Origin: Polaromonas sp. C04
Lineage (GTDB): Bacteria; Pseudomonadota; Gammaproteobacteria; Burkholderiales; Burkholderiaceae_C
Assembly (NCBI RefSeq): GCF_002002705.1
Contig: NZ_MUNS01000029.1
Span: forward strand, 1-64,000
Reading direction: 5' to 3'
Length of the DNA stretch: 64,000 nucleotides
Shown here: in pieces, positions 36,640-45,146 of the stretch
Position numbering within the stretch: position 1 is the stretch's first letter
Layout: each line of letters starts with the position of its first letter
Position numbers and translations under genes: made by a program
Notes under the pieces: model-generated
Seen by the model: only the letters and a program-made list of their open reading frames with translations
What the model was told of the DNA's origin: nothing
Database searches by the model: none

Positions 36640-37431
36640 ATGCATGAATTTGCTTTCATCTGCGCCGGCTTCTTTGTCGGCTTCGTCGTCGGCCTGACCG
36701 GGGTCGGCGGCGGCTCGCTGATGACGCCCCTGCTGATCTTCTTTTTCCGCATGAAGCCGCACCTGGCCATTGGCACGGACCTGCTGTTTGCGTCTTTCAC
36801 CAAGATGGGCGGCTCCATCGGCCTGGCGCGCGCCCGCGTGATCGACTGGCCGATTGTGGGGTTGACGGCACTGGGCAGCATGCCGGCCGCCCTCATCACG
36901 CTGTACATCCTGCACACCGTGGGGCCGGCCAATCCCGTCGTGCAACAAATCATGACCAGCACACTGGGCGCGGCGCTGCTGCTCACCGCCGCCGCGACCC
37001 TGTACAAGGCTGTCGCCGCCAAGGCCGCGCCGCGCCACATCGACGCCGCAGCCCTGGCACAGGCCATCCGGCCCCGCAGCCGGGCCCTGGCGGTGCTGTT
37101 TGGCGCCGTCGTCGGCGCGCTGGTCACGCTCACTTCGGTCGGCGCCGGCGCCATCGGCGTGCTGGTGCTGATGCTCCTGTACCCGACCTTGCCGCTGCCG
37201 CGCATCGTGGCGGCGGACATTGCGCACGCCGTGCCGCTGACGCTGGTGGCCGGCCTGGGCCACGCCTCGATCGGCTCGGTCGACTGGCCGCTGCTGCTGT
37301 GGCTGCTGACGGGCTCGCTGCCCGGCATCTGGCTCGGCTCGGCGCTGATGCGCAAGACGTCCGACCGCGTGATCCGCTCCCTTTTGTCCGTGCTCATGGC
37401 CTATGCCGGGGCCAAGCTGATCGCCTTCTGA
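36640..37431 (+). CDS. TSUP (TauE/SafE) family sulfur permease
   Basis: This 263-residue membrane protein has seven to eight hydrophobic segments and the TSUP start GFVVGLTGVGGGSLMTPLLI, repeated in the second half as VTLTSVGAGAIGVLVLMLLYP. As the first gene of the sulfate assimilation operon it may export excess sulfite or move another sulfur oxyanion; direction is unknown. The cysI ATG follows after 35 bases. Confidence 0.88.
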   Translation: MHEFAFICAGFFVGFVVGLTGVGGGSLMTPLLIFFFRMKPHLAIGTDLLFASFTKMGGSIGLARARVIDWPIVGLTALGSMPAALITLYILHTVGPANPVVQQIMTSTLGAALLLTAAATLYKAVAAKAAPRHIDAAALAQAIRPRSRALAVLFGAVVGALVTLTSVGAGAIGVLVLMLLYPTLPLPRIVAADIAHAVPLTLVAGLGHASIGSVDWPLLLWLLTGSLPGIWLGSALMRKTSDRVIRSLLSVLMAYAGAKLIAF

Positions 37432-37466
37432 AATTTCGCGCAACCGCCCCTGGAGCTGACTGAACC

Positions 37467-39269
37467 ATGTACCAATACACCGACTTCGACAAACAGTTCG
37501 TGAAGCTGCGCGCCACCCAATTCCGCGACCAGCTCGAGCGCTGGCAGCGCGGCGAGCTGAGCGACGAGCAACTGCTGCCGCTGCGCCTGCAAAACGGCTG
37601 GTACATCCAGCGCTACGCCCCCATGGCGCGCATCGCCGTGCCCTATGGCGAGATCAGCAGCACGCAGCTGCGCACGCTGGCGCACATCGCCCGCGAGTAC
37701 GACAGGCCGAGCCCTGAGCTGCTGGCGCACGCCCAGGCCACGCAGGACGAACTGCAGGCCGCCCAGCCGGGCCTGACGCTGGCCGCGCCGCCGCTGCGCT
37801 ACGGCTACGGCCACTTCACCACGCGCACCAACGTGCAGTTCAACTGGATCCCGATCACCCGCGCGGCCGACGTGATGGATCTGCTCGCCAGCGTGTCCAT
37901 GCACGGCATCCAGACCAGCGGCAACGACATCCGCAACATCACCTGCGAGGCCTACGAGGGCATCGCGCAGGACCAGATCGTCGATACGCGCCCGTTCGCC
38001 GAGATCACGCGCCAGTGGAGCTCGCTGCACCCCGAGTTCTCCTTCCTGCCACGCAAGTTCAAGATTGCCTACAACGGCTCGGTCGAAGACCGCGCCGCCA
38101 CCGGCTGGTACGACATCGGCGTGCAGGCGCGCCGCGCGGACGACGGCGCCGTGGGCTTCACCGTGAAGGTGGGCGGCGGCATGGGCCGCACGCCGGTGAT
38201 CGGCAGCGTGGTGCGGGAATTCCTGCCGTGGGACCAACTGCTCAACTACATCGAGGCCGTGGTACGCGTGTACAACAGCTACGGCCGGCGCGACAACAAG
38301 TGGAAGGCGCGCATCAAGATTCTCGTCAAGTCCGAGGGCCAGAAATTCATCGATGCGGTAGAGGCCGAGTACAAGGCCATCGTCGAGCAGGATGGTGCCC
38401 CGCACACCATCACCCAGGCCGAGCTGGACCGCGTCAGCGCCAACTTCGTGGTGCCCGAGCTCAAGCCCGCCAACCTGCCCTCCAGGGTCAATACCGACGG
38501 CCAGCTGTACCAGCGCTGGCTGCAGCAGAACGTGCGCGGCCACCGCCTGCCGCAGTTGCGCGCCGTCAGCCTGTCGTTCAAGCGCGTGGGCTTCGCGCCC
38601 GGCGACGCCGATGCCGACACCATGGACGCGCTGGCCCGGCTGGCCGAGCAGTTCAGTGCCGGCGAGGCACGCCTGACGCACGAGCAGAACCTGCTGCTGC
38701 CCTGGGTGCATGCCAGCGACCTGCCCGCGCTCTACGATGCCGCGCGCGCGCTGGGCCTGGCGCAGCCTAACATCGGCCTGCTGACCGACATGATCGCCTG
38801 CCCCGGCGGCGACTTCTGCTCGCTGGCCAACGCACGCTCGCTGCCTATCGCCGCAGCGATTACCGAGCGCTACCAGGATCTGGACGAGGTGTTCGACCTC
38901 GGCCCGATCGACCTGCACATGAGCGGCTGCATCAACTCCTGCGGCCACCACCACAGCGGCCACATCGGCATCCTGGGCGTGGACAAGGACGGCAAGGAGT
39001 GGTACCAGGTCACGCTGGGCGGCGCCGACGGCACCGACCTGTCCGGTCCCGCCATCGGCGGCAAGGTGGTCGGCCCCTCGTTCTCGGCCGCCGAAGTGCC
39101 CGGCGTGATCGAGGCTGTGCTCACCACCTACCGCGAACTGCGCAAGAGCGGCGAGTTCTTCATCGACACGCTGCGCCGCGTGGGCCACGACCCGTTCAAG
39201 GCCGCCGCCAATGGCGCGCGCCACCAGGGCGGCCGCGCCGCGCACGCGGTCGAGGAAGCCACCACCTGA
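37467..39269 (+). CDS. cysI: Assimilatory sulfite reductase hemoprotein
   Basis: This 600-residue protein has the duplicated ferredoxin-like plus sulfite/nitrite reductase domains. The cluster ligands are Cys445-x5-Cys451 (CPGGDFC) and Cys488-x3-Cys492 (SGCINSCGHHH), which hold the 4Fe-4S centre coupled to siroheme. It reduces sulfite to sulfide. No cysJ flavoprotein is present, so electrons probably come from ferredoxin; this is supported by fdxA and a ferredoxin reductase at 42.9-44.4 kb. A nitrite reductase role is possible but unlikely given cysHDN downstream. Confidence 0.93.
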   Translation: MYQYTDFDKQFVKLRATQFRDQLERWQRGELSDEQLLPLRLQNGWYIQRYAPMARIAVPYGEISSTQLRTLAHIAREYDRPSPELLAHAQATQDELQAAQPGLTLAAPPLRYGYGHFTTRTNVQFNWIPITRAADVMDLLASVSMHGIQTSGNDIRNITCEAYEGIAQDQIVDTRPFAEITRQWSSLHPEFSFLPRKFKIAYNGSVEDRAATGWYDIGVQARRADDGAVGFTVKVGGGMGRTPVIGSVVREFLPWDQLLNYIEAVVRVYNSYGRRDNKWKARIKILVKSEGQKFIDAVEAEYKAIVEQDGAPHTITQAELDRVSANFVVPELKPANLPSRVNTDGQLYQRWLQQNVRGHRLPQLRAVSLSFKRVGFAPGDADADTMDALARLAEQFSAGEARLTHEQNLLLPWVHASDLPALYDAARALGLAQPNIGLLTDMIACPGGDFCSLANARSLPIAAAITERYQDLDEVFDLGPIDLHMSGCINSCGHHHSGHIGILGVDKDGKEWYQVTLGGADGTDLSGPAIGGKVVGPSFSAAEVPGVIEAVLTTYRELRKSGEFFIDTLRRVGHDPFKAAANGARHQGGRAAHAVEEATT

Positions 39270-39294
39270 GCCTCTCACGATCAAACCAGATACT

Positions 39295-39702
39295 ATGAAA
39301 ATCATAGCTAAAAGCCCGGATTCCACGCCGTCGGACAGCCTGAAAACCCTGCAAATCGCCAACGACGCCGACATCGCGCAGCTGGCGCAGGAGGGTGCCC
39401 TGGCAGGCGTGGAGCGCATCGAGCTGAACTTCCCCAAGTTCACCGACGGCCGCGCCTTCAGCCAGGCCGTGCTGCTGCGCCGCCGCTACAAGTTCGCCGG
39501 CGACCTGCGCGGCACGGGCGACGTGCTGATCGACCTGCTGGTGCACATGCACCGTAGCGGCTTCAGCAGCGCCGTGCTGGCCGAGGGCGTGGACCCGGCC
39601 GCCGCCGAGCGCCAGTTCGCACGCTACAGCGCGTTCTACCAGGGCGACGTGCTGGAGCCGCGCCCGCTCTTTGCACGCGATACGGCACGGGAGGCCGCAT
39701 GA
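39295..39702 (+). CDS. DUF934 family protein of the sulfite reductase operon
   Basis: This 135-residue soluble protein of unknown function is found almost always between cysI and cysH in betaproteobacteria. Conserved-looking blocks are IELNFPKFTDGRAFSQAVLLRR and FAGDLRGTGDVLIDLL. It has no cysteines in metal-like motifs. The ATG at 39295 sits inside a perfect short inverted repeat (CTATG-AAAAT-CATAG), so start access may be influenced by local structure. No strong ribosome site is visible. Confidence 0.85.
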   Translation: MKIIAKSPDSTPSDSLKTLQIANDADIAQLAQEGALAGVERIELNFPKFTDGRAFSQAVLLRRRYKFAGDLRGTGDVLIDLLVHMHRSGFSSAVLAEGVDPAAAERQFARYSAFYQGDVLEPRPLFARDTAREAA

Positions 39703-40472
39703 GCGCCGTTGAGCTGCATGCCAGGCCATCGCCTGACTTCGACGCGAAACTGGCCGCCACCACCGCGCTGCTCAAGCTGGCCGCGCACGACTTCGCCCGT
39801 GCGCCGGGCGCGGGCGCACCACTCGTCGCGCAGGCGTCCAGCCTCGGCGCCGAAGACATGGTGATCAGCCACCTGATCAACACGCTGCAACTGGACATCG
39901 GCATCTTCGTGCTGGAGACCGGCATGCTGCACGCCGAGACCCTGCAGTTGCTGGCGCAGCTGCAGGCCACGTCGCGCGCGCCGGTCGAGGTATTCAAGCC
40001 CGTCAACGAGTCGGTGGTCCGGTTCGTGGCCAGGGAAGGCAAAGACGCCATGTACAAAAGCGTTGATCTGCGCAAGGCCTGCTGCCATATCCGCAAGGTC
40101 GAGCCGTTGGCGCGCGCGCTGGCCGGCAAAAAGGCCTGGCTTACCGGCATGCGCCGCGAACAGTCCGGCGCACGCGCCGAGGTGCCGATGATCGACACCA
40201 GCGACCTCACCGGTGGCACGGGCCGCGTCAAGTTCAACCCGCTCGCCAACTGGACCTGGGGCGACGTGTGGCACTACATCGCGCTGCACCAGGTGGCCTA
40301 CAACCCGCTGCACGACCAGTTCTACCCCAGCATCGGCTGCGCGCCGTGCACGCGCCCCATCAGCCTGGGCGAGGATTTCCGCGCCGGCCGCTGGTGGTGG
40401 GAAGACGAGTCCGCGAAGGAATGCGGGCTGCACGTGAAACAACACAACACTCCCGAGAAAGCTGCCGCATGA
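39699..40472 (+). CDS. cysH: Adenylylsulfate (APS) reductase
   Basis: This 257-residue thioredoxin-dependent reductase forms sulfite from activated sulfate. The adjacent Cys128-Cys129 (KACCHIRKVEP) and Cys214-x2-Cys217 (GCAPCTRP) are the 4Fe-4S ligands of the APS-specific type, and the C-terminal ECGLHV contains the catalytic Cys. PAPS-specific enzymes lack these cluster cysteines. The absence of a cysC kinase in the operon agrees. The ATG overlaps the previous stop as ATGA. Confidence 0.93.
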   Translation: MSAVELHARPSPDFDAKLAATTALLKLAAHDFARAPGAGAPLVAQASSLGAEDMVISHLINTLQLDIGIFVLETGMLHAETLQLLAQLQATSRAPVEVFKPVNESVVRFVAREGKDAMYKSVDLRKACCHIRKVEPLARALAGKKAWLTGMRREQSGARAEVPMIDTSDLTGGTGRVKFNPLANWTWGDVWHYIALHQVAYNPLHDQFYPSIGCAPCTRPISLGEDFRAGRWWWEDESAKECGLHVKQHNTPEKAAA

Positions 40473-41413
40473 ACGCCCGCACCGACTTTTCACTCGAACC
40501 CGAATTGCGCCCCACCCTGAGCAACCAGCACCTGGATGCGCTGGAAGAAGAAACCATCTTCATCCTGCGCGAGGTCGCCGCCGCGTTCGAGCGCCCGGCC
40601 CTGCTGTTCTCGGGCGGCAAGGACTCGCTGGTGCTGCTCAAGTGCGCCGAGAAGGCCTTCGGCGCGGGCCGCATCCCCTATCCGCTCCTGATGATCGACA
40701 CCGGCCACAACTACCCCGAAGTGACCGATTTCCGCGACCTGCGCGCGCGGGAGCTTGGCGCCAAACTGATCGTGCGCAAGGTCGAAGACTCCATGGCGCG
40801 CGGCACCGTGCGGCTGGCCCATGCGCTCGAGAGCCGCAACGTGCACCAGTCGGTCACGCTGCTGGAAGCCATCGAGGAGTTCCGCTTCGACGCGCTGATC
40901 GGCGGCGCGCGGCGCGACGAGGAAAAGGCCCGCGCCAAGGAACGCATCTTCTCGCACCGGGACGGCTTCGGCCAGTGGCAGCCCAAGGCGCAGCGGCCCG
41001 AGCTGTGGACGCTGTTCAACACGCGCCTGGCGCCCGGCGAGCACTTTCGCGTGTTCCCGATCTCCAACTGGACCGAACTTGACATCTGGCAGTACATCGA
41101 GCGCGAGCAGGTCGCGCTGCCGCAGCTCTACTACACGCACCGGCGCGAAGTGGTGGAACGCCGCGGCCTGCTGGTGCCGGTGACGCCGCTCACGCCGCTG
41201 CGCGAGGGTGAGGTCGCGGTGACCCGCGATGTGCGCTTTCGCACCGTGGGCGACATCACCTGCACCTGCCCGGTGGCGAGCCTGGCCGGCTCGGCGGCCG
41301 AGGTCGTGATCGAGACGCTGGCCGCCGACGTGAGCGAGCGCGGTGCCACGCGCATGGACGACAAGACTTCGGACGCTTCCATGGAAAAACGCAAGAAGGA
41401 CGGGTATTTCTGA
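40469..41413 (+). CDS. cysD: Sulfate adenylyltransferase small subunit
   Basis: This 314-residue protein has the PP-loop ATP pyrophosphatase motif SGGKDS at residues 48-53 and the conserved GGARRDEEKARAKER and C-terminal SMEKRKKDGYF. With CysN it makes APS from sulfate and ATP. The ATG at 40469 overlaps the cysH stop; codons further upstream in frame are inside cysH. The TGA overlaps the cysN ATG. Confidence 0.95.
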   Translation: MNARTDFSLEPELRPTLSNQHLDALEEETIFILREVAAAFERPALLFSGGKDSLVLLKCAEKAFGAGRIPYPLLMIDTGHNYPEVTDFRDLRARELGAKLIVRKVEDSMARGTVRLAHALESRNVHQSVTLLEAIEEFRFDALIGGARRDEEKARAKERIFSHRDGFGQWQPKAQRPELWTLFNTRLAPGEHFRVFPISNWTELDIWQYIEREQVALPQLYYTHRREVVERRGLLVPVTPLTPLREGEVAVTRDVRFRTVGDITCTCPVASLAGSAAEVVIETLAADVSERGATRMDDKTSDASMEKRKKDGYF

Positions 41414-42774
41414 TGGGCACTACTACTTTGATAGCAGCTAACGAAGAGTACACGGGGTCTGCAGGCCAAAAAGACCACGATTCCGCCCTCAAGTTCATCA
41501 CTTGCGGATCGGTCGACGACGGCAAGAGCACCCTGATCGGTCGCCTGCTGGTGGACAGCCGCACGGTGCTGCAGGACCACCTGGCCGGCGTGCAGCGCAG
41601 CGGCGAGACCGATCTGGCGCTGCTCACCGACGGCCTGTTGGCCGAGCGCGAACAGGGCATCACCATCGACGTGGCGTATCGCTACTTTGCCACCGAGCGG
41701 CGCAAATTCATCATCGGCGACGCGCCCGGCCACGAGCAATACACCCGCAACATGGTGACGGCGGCCTCGAGCGCCGATGCCGCCGTGGTGCTGGTGGATG
41801 CGACCAAGCTGGACTGGAACAACCCGCAGCTGGAATTGCTGGCGCAAACCCGGCGCCATTCGCTGCTGGTGAATCTGCTGCGCGTGCCCTCCATCGTGTT
41901 TGCCGTGAACAAGCTCGATGCGGTGCAGGACCCTGTGGCGGCGTTTGCCCACATCAGCGCGGCGCTGCGCGCCTTTGCGGCCTCGGCTCAGATCGCGGTG
42001 CACGCCATCGTTCCCATCTCCGCCCTCAAGGGCTGGAACGTGGTGGAGCGCGGTGCCAGCGCGCCGGATGCGCAAAACCTCGGCTGGTGCGATTACATCG
42101 GCCCCAGCCTGCTGGAGATCCTGGAGCAGTTGCCGAGCACCGGTGCGGATCCGACGCAGCCGTTCGCCTTTCCGGTGCAGTGGGTCGAAAAATTTTCGTC
42201 CTCTGCCGACACCACGCAAGGGCGGCGCGTGTTCTGGGGCCGCGTGGCGGCGGGCGGCGTGCAGCCCGGGCAAAGTATCACGGTCATGCCCGGCGGGCAG
42301 ACGGCCACGGTGGCACAGGTGTTTGATCATGCGCGCCAGCCCAAGGCCATCCTGGCGGGAAGCAGCGCCGGCATCGTGCTGGACCGCGAAATCGATGTCT
42401 CGCGCGGTGACTGGCTGCTGGCCAGCGAGCCGGACGACGGGTACAACGCGATCAGCCTTGAGGGCAAGACCACCCTAAACGCCACGGTGGCCTGGATGGA
42501 CGATGTGCCGCTGGTGGCGGGCCGCGTTTACTGGGCCCTGCACGGTCATCGCTGGGTCAAGGCGCGGGTCAACCGCATCGTTCACAGGCTCAACATCAAC
42601 ACCCTGGCCGAGGAAGACGCTACCGAGCTCGCCCCCAACGCCATTGGGCATGTGGAACTTGCGCTGCAGGAGCCCGTTGCCACGCGGCCCTACGCGCAAT
42701 CGCGCATGATGGGCTCGATGGTGCTGGTGGACACGGCGTCCAACAAGACGTCGGGTGCGTTGCTCGTGCAGTAA
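41413..42774 (+). CDS. cysN: Sulfate adenylyltransferase GTPase subunit
   Basis: This 453-residue GTPase has G1 GSVDDGKST at about residues 32-40, DAPGHEQ at 103-109 and NKLD at 166-169, followed by EF-Tu-like beta-barrel domains. It powers APS formation by CysD. There is no fused CysC kinase domain, in line with direct APS reduction. The first 25 residues lie before the GTPase fold; residues 3-10 are encoded by a copy of the short dispersed hairpin (41418-41443), so this end is poorly conserved. Confidence 0.95.
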   Translation: MGTTTLIAANEEYTGSAGQKDHDSALKFITCGSVDDGKSTLIGRLLVDSRTVLQDHLAGVQRSGETDLALLTDGLLAEREQGITIDVAYRYFATERRKFIIGDAPGHEQYTRNMVTAASSADAAVVLVDATKLDWNNPQLELLAQTRRHSLLVNLLRVPSIVFAVNKLDAVQDPVAAFAHISAALRAFAASAQIAVHAIVPISALKGWNVVERGASAPDAQNLGWCDYIGPSLLEILEQLPSTGADPTQPFAFPVQWVEKFSSSADTTQGRRVFWGRVAAGGVQPGQSITVMPGGQTATVAQVFDHARQPKAILAGSSAGIVLDREIDVSRGDWLLASEPDDGYNAISLEGKTTLNATVAWMDDVPLVAGRVYWALHGHRWVKARVNRIVHRLNINTLAEEDATELAPNAIGHVELALQEPVATRPYAQSRMMGSMVLVDTASNKTSGALLVQ

Positions 42775-42802
42775 AGCTTGCGCCAGATCAGCATTTGATC
42801 GC

Positions 42803-42840
42803 GTCGGGCCTGGGTTCGGGACCCGTCCCCGAGACCCGAC
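42803..42840 (+). terminator. GC-rich hairpin after cysN
   Basis: GTCGGG and CCCGAC enclose an inner TCGGG/CCCGA pair. No T-run follows, so this may be a Rho-assisted stop or an mRNA-stabilising stem rather than a classical terminator. The fdxA promoter probably lies in the remaining 60 bases. Confidence 0.35.
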
Positions 42841-42902
42841 ACGCAAAACCCAATAAAATCAAGGGCTGGCCCTTCTTTTGATCGATCCGAACAGAACAAA
42901 AC

Positions 42903-43232
42903 ATGACCCACGTCGTCACCGATTCCTGTATCCGCTGCAAATACACCGACTGCGTGGACGTCTGTCCCGTGGACTGCTTCCGCGAAGGCCCGAACATGCT
43001 GGTGATCGACCCTGACGAGTGCATCGACTGCGCGGTCTGCATCCCCGAATGCCCGGTGAATGCGATTTACGCCGAAGAAGATCTTCCCGCTGATCAAATG
43101 TCCTTCATCAAGCTCAATGTCGAGTTGAGCCATGCGCCCGGCTGGAAGAGCATCACGAAACGCAAACCGGCGCTCGACGACGCCGAAGAATGGAAAGACA
43201 AGACCGACAAAATCGGCGAGCTGGTGCGTTAA
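42903..43232 (+). CDS. fdxA: Seven-iron ferredoxin
   Basis: This 109-residue ferredoxin carries a 3Fe-4S and a 4Fe-4S centre. Cys9, Cys17, Cys21 and Cys50 ligate one set, and Cys25, Cys40, Cys43 and Cys46 the other ([17 protein letters not shown] and [12 protein letters not shown]). The C-terminal extension [17 protein letters not shown] is typical of the Azotobacter FdxA type. It is followed after 35 bases by a ferredoxin reductase, and both may serve CysI upstream, though FdxA is often housekeeping. Confidence 0.94.
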   Translation: MTHVVTDSCIRCKYTDCVDVCPVDCFREGPNMLVIDPDECIDCAVCIPECPVNAIYAEEDLPADQMSFIKLNVELSHAPGWKSITKRKPALDDAEEWKDKTDKIGELVR

Positions 43233-43267
43233 AGCACCGGGCCTGCCGCAGACCCGGCGAAAGAATT

Positions 43268-44368
43268 ATGGAACCTCAACTGAACCAAGAAGTGATCAAC
43301 ACCGCCCAGGCCCACGATGGCCCGATTGAAACCGATGCCGTCATCATCGGCGCAGGCCCGGTCGGCCTGTTCCAGGTGTTCGAGCTCGGCCTGCTCGAGA
43401 TCAAGGCCCATGTGATCGACTCGCTGGCCCATCCCGGCGGCCAGTGCGTCGAGCTCTATCCCGATAAGCCGATCTACGACATTCCCGCCGTGCCGGTGTG
43501 CACCGGCCAGGAACTGACGGATTCGCTGCTCAAGCAGATCGAGCCGTTCGGCGCGACCTTCCATTTTGGTCAGGAAGTGACGGTGGTGGAAAAGCAGGAG
43601 GACGGCCGCTTCTATGTCGAAACCTCCCGGGGCACGCGCTTCCTGACCAAGACCATCTTCATCGCCGCCGGCGTCGGCGCGTTCCAGCCGCGCCTGTTGA
43701 AGGTCGACGGCCTGAACAAGTTCGATGGCTCGCAGCTGTTCTATCGTGTCAAGAACCCGGCCGATTTCGCGGGCAAGAACCTGGTGATCGTGGGGGGCGG
43801 CGACTCCGCGCTGGACTGGGCGCTGAACTTTGTCAAGGACGGCCCGCACAAGGCCGAGAGCGTGATCCTGATCCACCGCCGCGACGGCTTCAAGGCGGCG
43901 CCGGCCAGCGTCGCGAAGATGCATGAGCTGTGCAACGCCTACGAGATGCAGTTCATCGTCGGCCAGGTCACCGGCTACGAGGAAAAGGACGGGCGGCTTA
44001 CCGGCGCCAAGGTCACGGGCTCAGACGGCGTGACGCGTGTGGTGCCGCTGGACGTGCTGCTGGTGTTTTTCGGACTCAGCCCGAAGTTGGGGCCCATTGC
44101 CGAATGGGGTCTGGACATCGAGCGCAAGCAGCTCAAGGTGGACACCGAGAAGTTCTCCACCAACGTGCCCGGCATTTTTGCGGTGGGCGACATCAACACC
44201 TACCCGGGCAAGAAGAAGCTCATTTTGAGCGGCTTTCACGAGTGCGCGCTGGCCGCCTTTGGGGCCGCGCCGTTCATCTTCCCGGACAAGAAGATCCATC
44301 TGCAGTACACCACCACCAGCCCCAAGCTGCACAAGGTGCTGGGCGTGGAGACGCCGGTGTTCGACTGA
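43268..44368 (+). CDS. Ferredoxin-NADP reductase, thioredoxin-reductase-like
   Basis: This 366-residue FAD protein has IIGAGPVGL near residue 27 and [14 protein letters not shown] near 175 for FAD and NADPH, and lacks the CxxC of true thioredoxin reductases. That is the pattern of type 2 ferredoxin/flavodoxin-NADP reductases. [24 protein letters not shown] near the end is conserved. The ATG at 43268 is chosen as the first after the fdxA stop. The arrangement fdxA-reductase-terminator suggests a redox pair. Confidence 0.9.
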   Translation: MEPQLNQEVINTAQAHDGPIETDAVIIGAGPVGLFQVFELGLLEIKAHVIDSLAHPGGQCVELYPDKPIYDIPAVPVCTGQELTDSLLKQIEPFGATFHFGQEVTVVEKQEDGRFYVETSRGTRFLTKTIFIAAGVGAFQPRLLKVDGLNKFDGSQLFYRVKNPADFAGKNLVIVGGGDSALDWALNFVKDGPHKAESVILIHRRDGFKAAPASVAKMHELCNAYEMQFIVGQVTGYEEKDGRLTGAKVTGSDGVTRVVPLDVLLVFFGLSPKLGPIAEWGLDIERKQLKVDTEKFSTNVPGIFAVGDINTYPGKKKLILSGFHECALAAFGAAPFIFPDKKIHLQYTTTSPKLHKVLGVETPVFD

Positions 44369-44388
44369 GCCGGCTGCGCTCATCGATC

Positions 44389-44413
44389 AGGCCCGCGCGT
44401 GCGGGCCTTTTTT
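44389..44413 (+). terminator. Terminator after the ferredoxin reductase
   Basis: AGGCCCGC pairs with GCGGGCCT around GCGT and is followed by six T residues. Confidence 0.92.
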
Positions 44414-44435
44414 GTGCCCGATTCGATTTATTTTT

Positions 44436-44470
44436 ACCCGGGCGATATTAAAAACCAATTTAATCCGGGT
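44436..44470. promoter_or_regulatory. Nested inverted repeat before the DUF2239-MATE genes
   Basis: ACCCGG-N5-ATTAAA pairs with TTTAAT-CCGGGT around six bases, giving two complementary arms on each side. A possible -10 TATTAT overlaps its right edge (44470-44475), so a bound repressor could block transcription of the two-gene unit that starts at 44502. Confidence 0.5.
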
Positions 44471-44501
44471 ATTATTCGATCCAATTTTGGGAAAATAAAA
44501 A

Positions 44502-45146
44502 ATGGACGAATCAACACCCGCGCATTGCATCGCCTTTGAAGGCAGCCGGCGCATCGCATCCGGCGAGCTGAAGGCCGTCGCCGTCGCCGTAAAAAAAATC
44601 ATTGACCAGGGGGTCACGGAGCCCGTGCTGGTGTTTGACGACAAGACAAGTGCCATTGTCGAACTTGATTTGCGCGGCACCCCGGCTGACGTGGCGCAGC
44701 GACTCGAACAAAAGCCGCATCACGACGGCGGGCAGAATCCGCCGTGCGGCGCCATGGCAGAGGGACGCCGCGGCCCGGGACGGCCCCGGCTGGGCGTGGT
44801 GGCACGCGAAGTCACCCTGCTGCCCCGGCACTGGGACTGGCTGGCCGGCCAGCCCGGCGGCGCCTCCGTGGCGCTGCGCAAACTGGTGGAAGAAGCGCGG
44901 CGCGCCAATGCCGGCAAGGACCGTGTACGGCAGGCGCAGGAAGCGGCCTACCGCTTTATGTCGGCGATCGCGGGGCACCAGAGCGGCTTCGAAGAAGCCA
45001 CCCGAGCGCTGTTCGCCGGCAACGCCGCACGCTTTGACGAGCTCGTGCAGGCGTGGCCTGTGGATGTCTGTCTTCATGCGACGAAACTGGCAACAGCGGC
45101 CTTCGAGCCGCAGCCTCAAGCGCACCTTGAAGGAAGCGCCGAATGA
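44502..45146 (+). CDS. DUF2239 family protein
   Basis: This 214-residue protein of unknown function begins TPAHCIAFEGSRRIASGELKAVA and has the hallmark GRRGPGRPRLGVVAREVTLLPRHWDWLA. The AT-hook-like GPGRPRLG followed by a helix region suggests nucleic acid binding; the C-terminal third is helical. DUF2239 genes usually sit beside transporters or alone. Its stop overlaps the MATE start as ATGA, so it may regulate or accompany the pump. Confidence 0.85.
   Translation: MDESTPAHCIAFEGSRRIASGELKAVAVAVKKIIDQGVTEPVLVFDDKTSAIVELDLRGTPADVAQRLEQKPHHDGGQNPPCGAMAEGRRGPGRPRLGVVAREVTLLPRHWDWLAGQPGGASVALRKLVEEARRANAGKDRVRQAQEAAYRFMSAIAGHQSGFEEATRALFAGNAARFDELVQAWPVDVCLHATKLATAAFEPQPQAHLEGSAE

Noticed and set aside
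43268-44368. Thioredoxin reductase
   Set aside because: The fold is similar but the redox CxxC motif is missing, which points to a ferredoxin/flavodoxin-NADP reductase.
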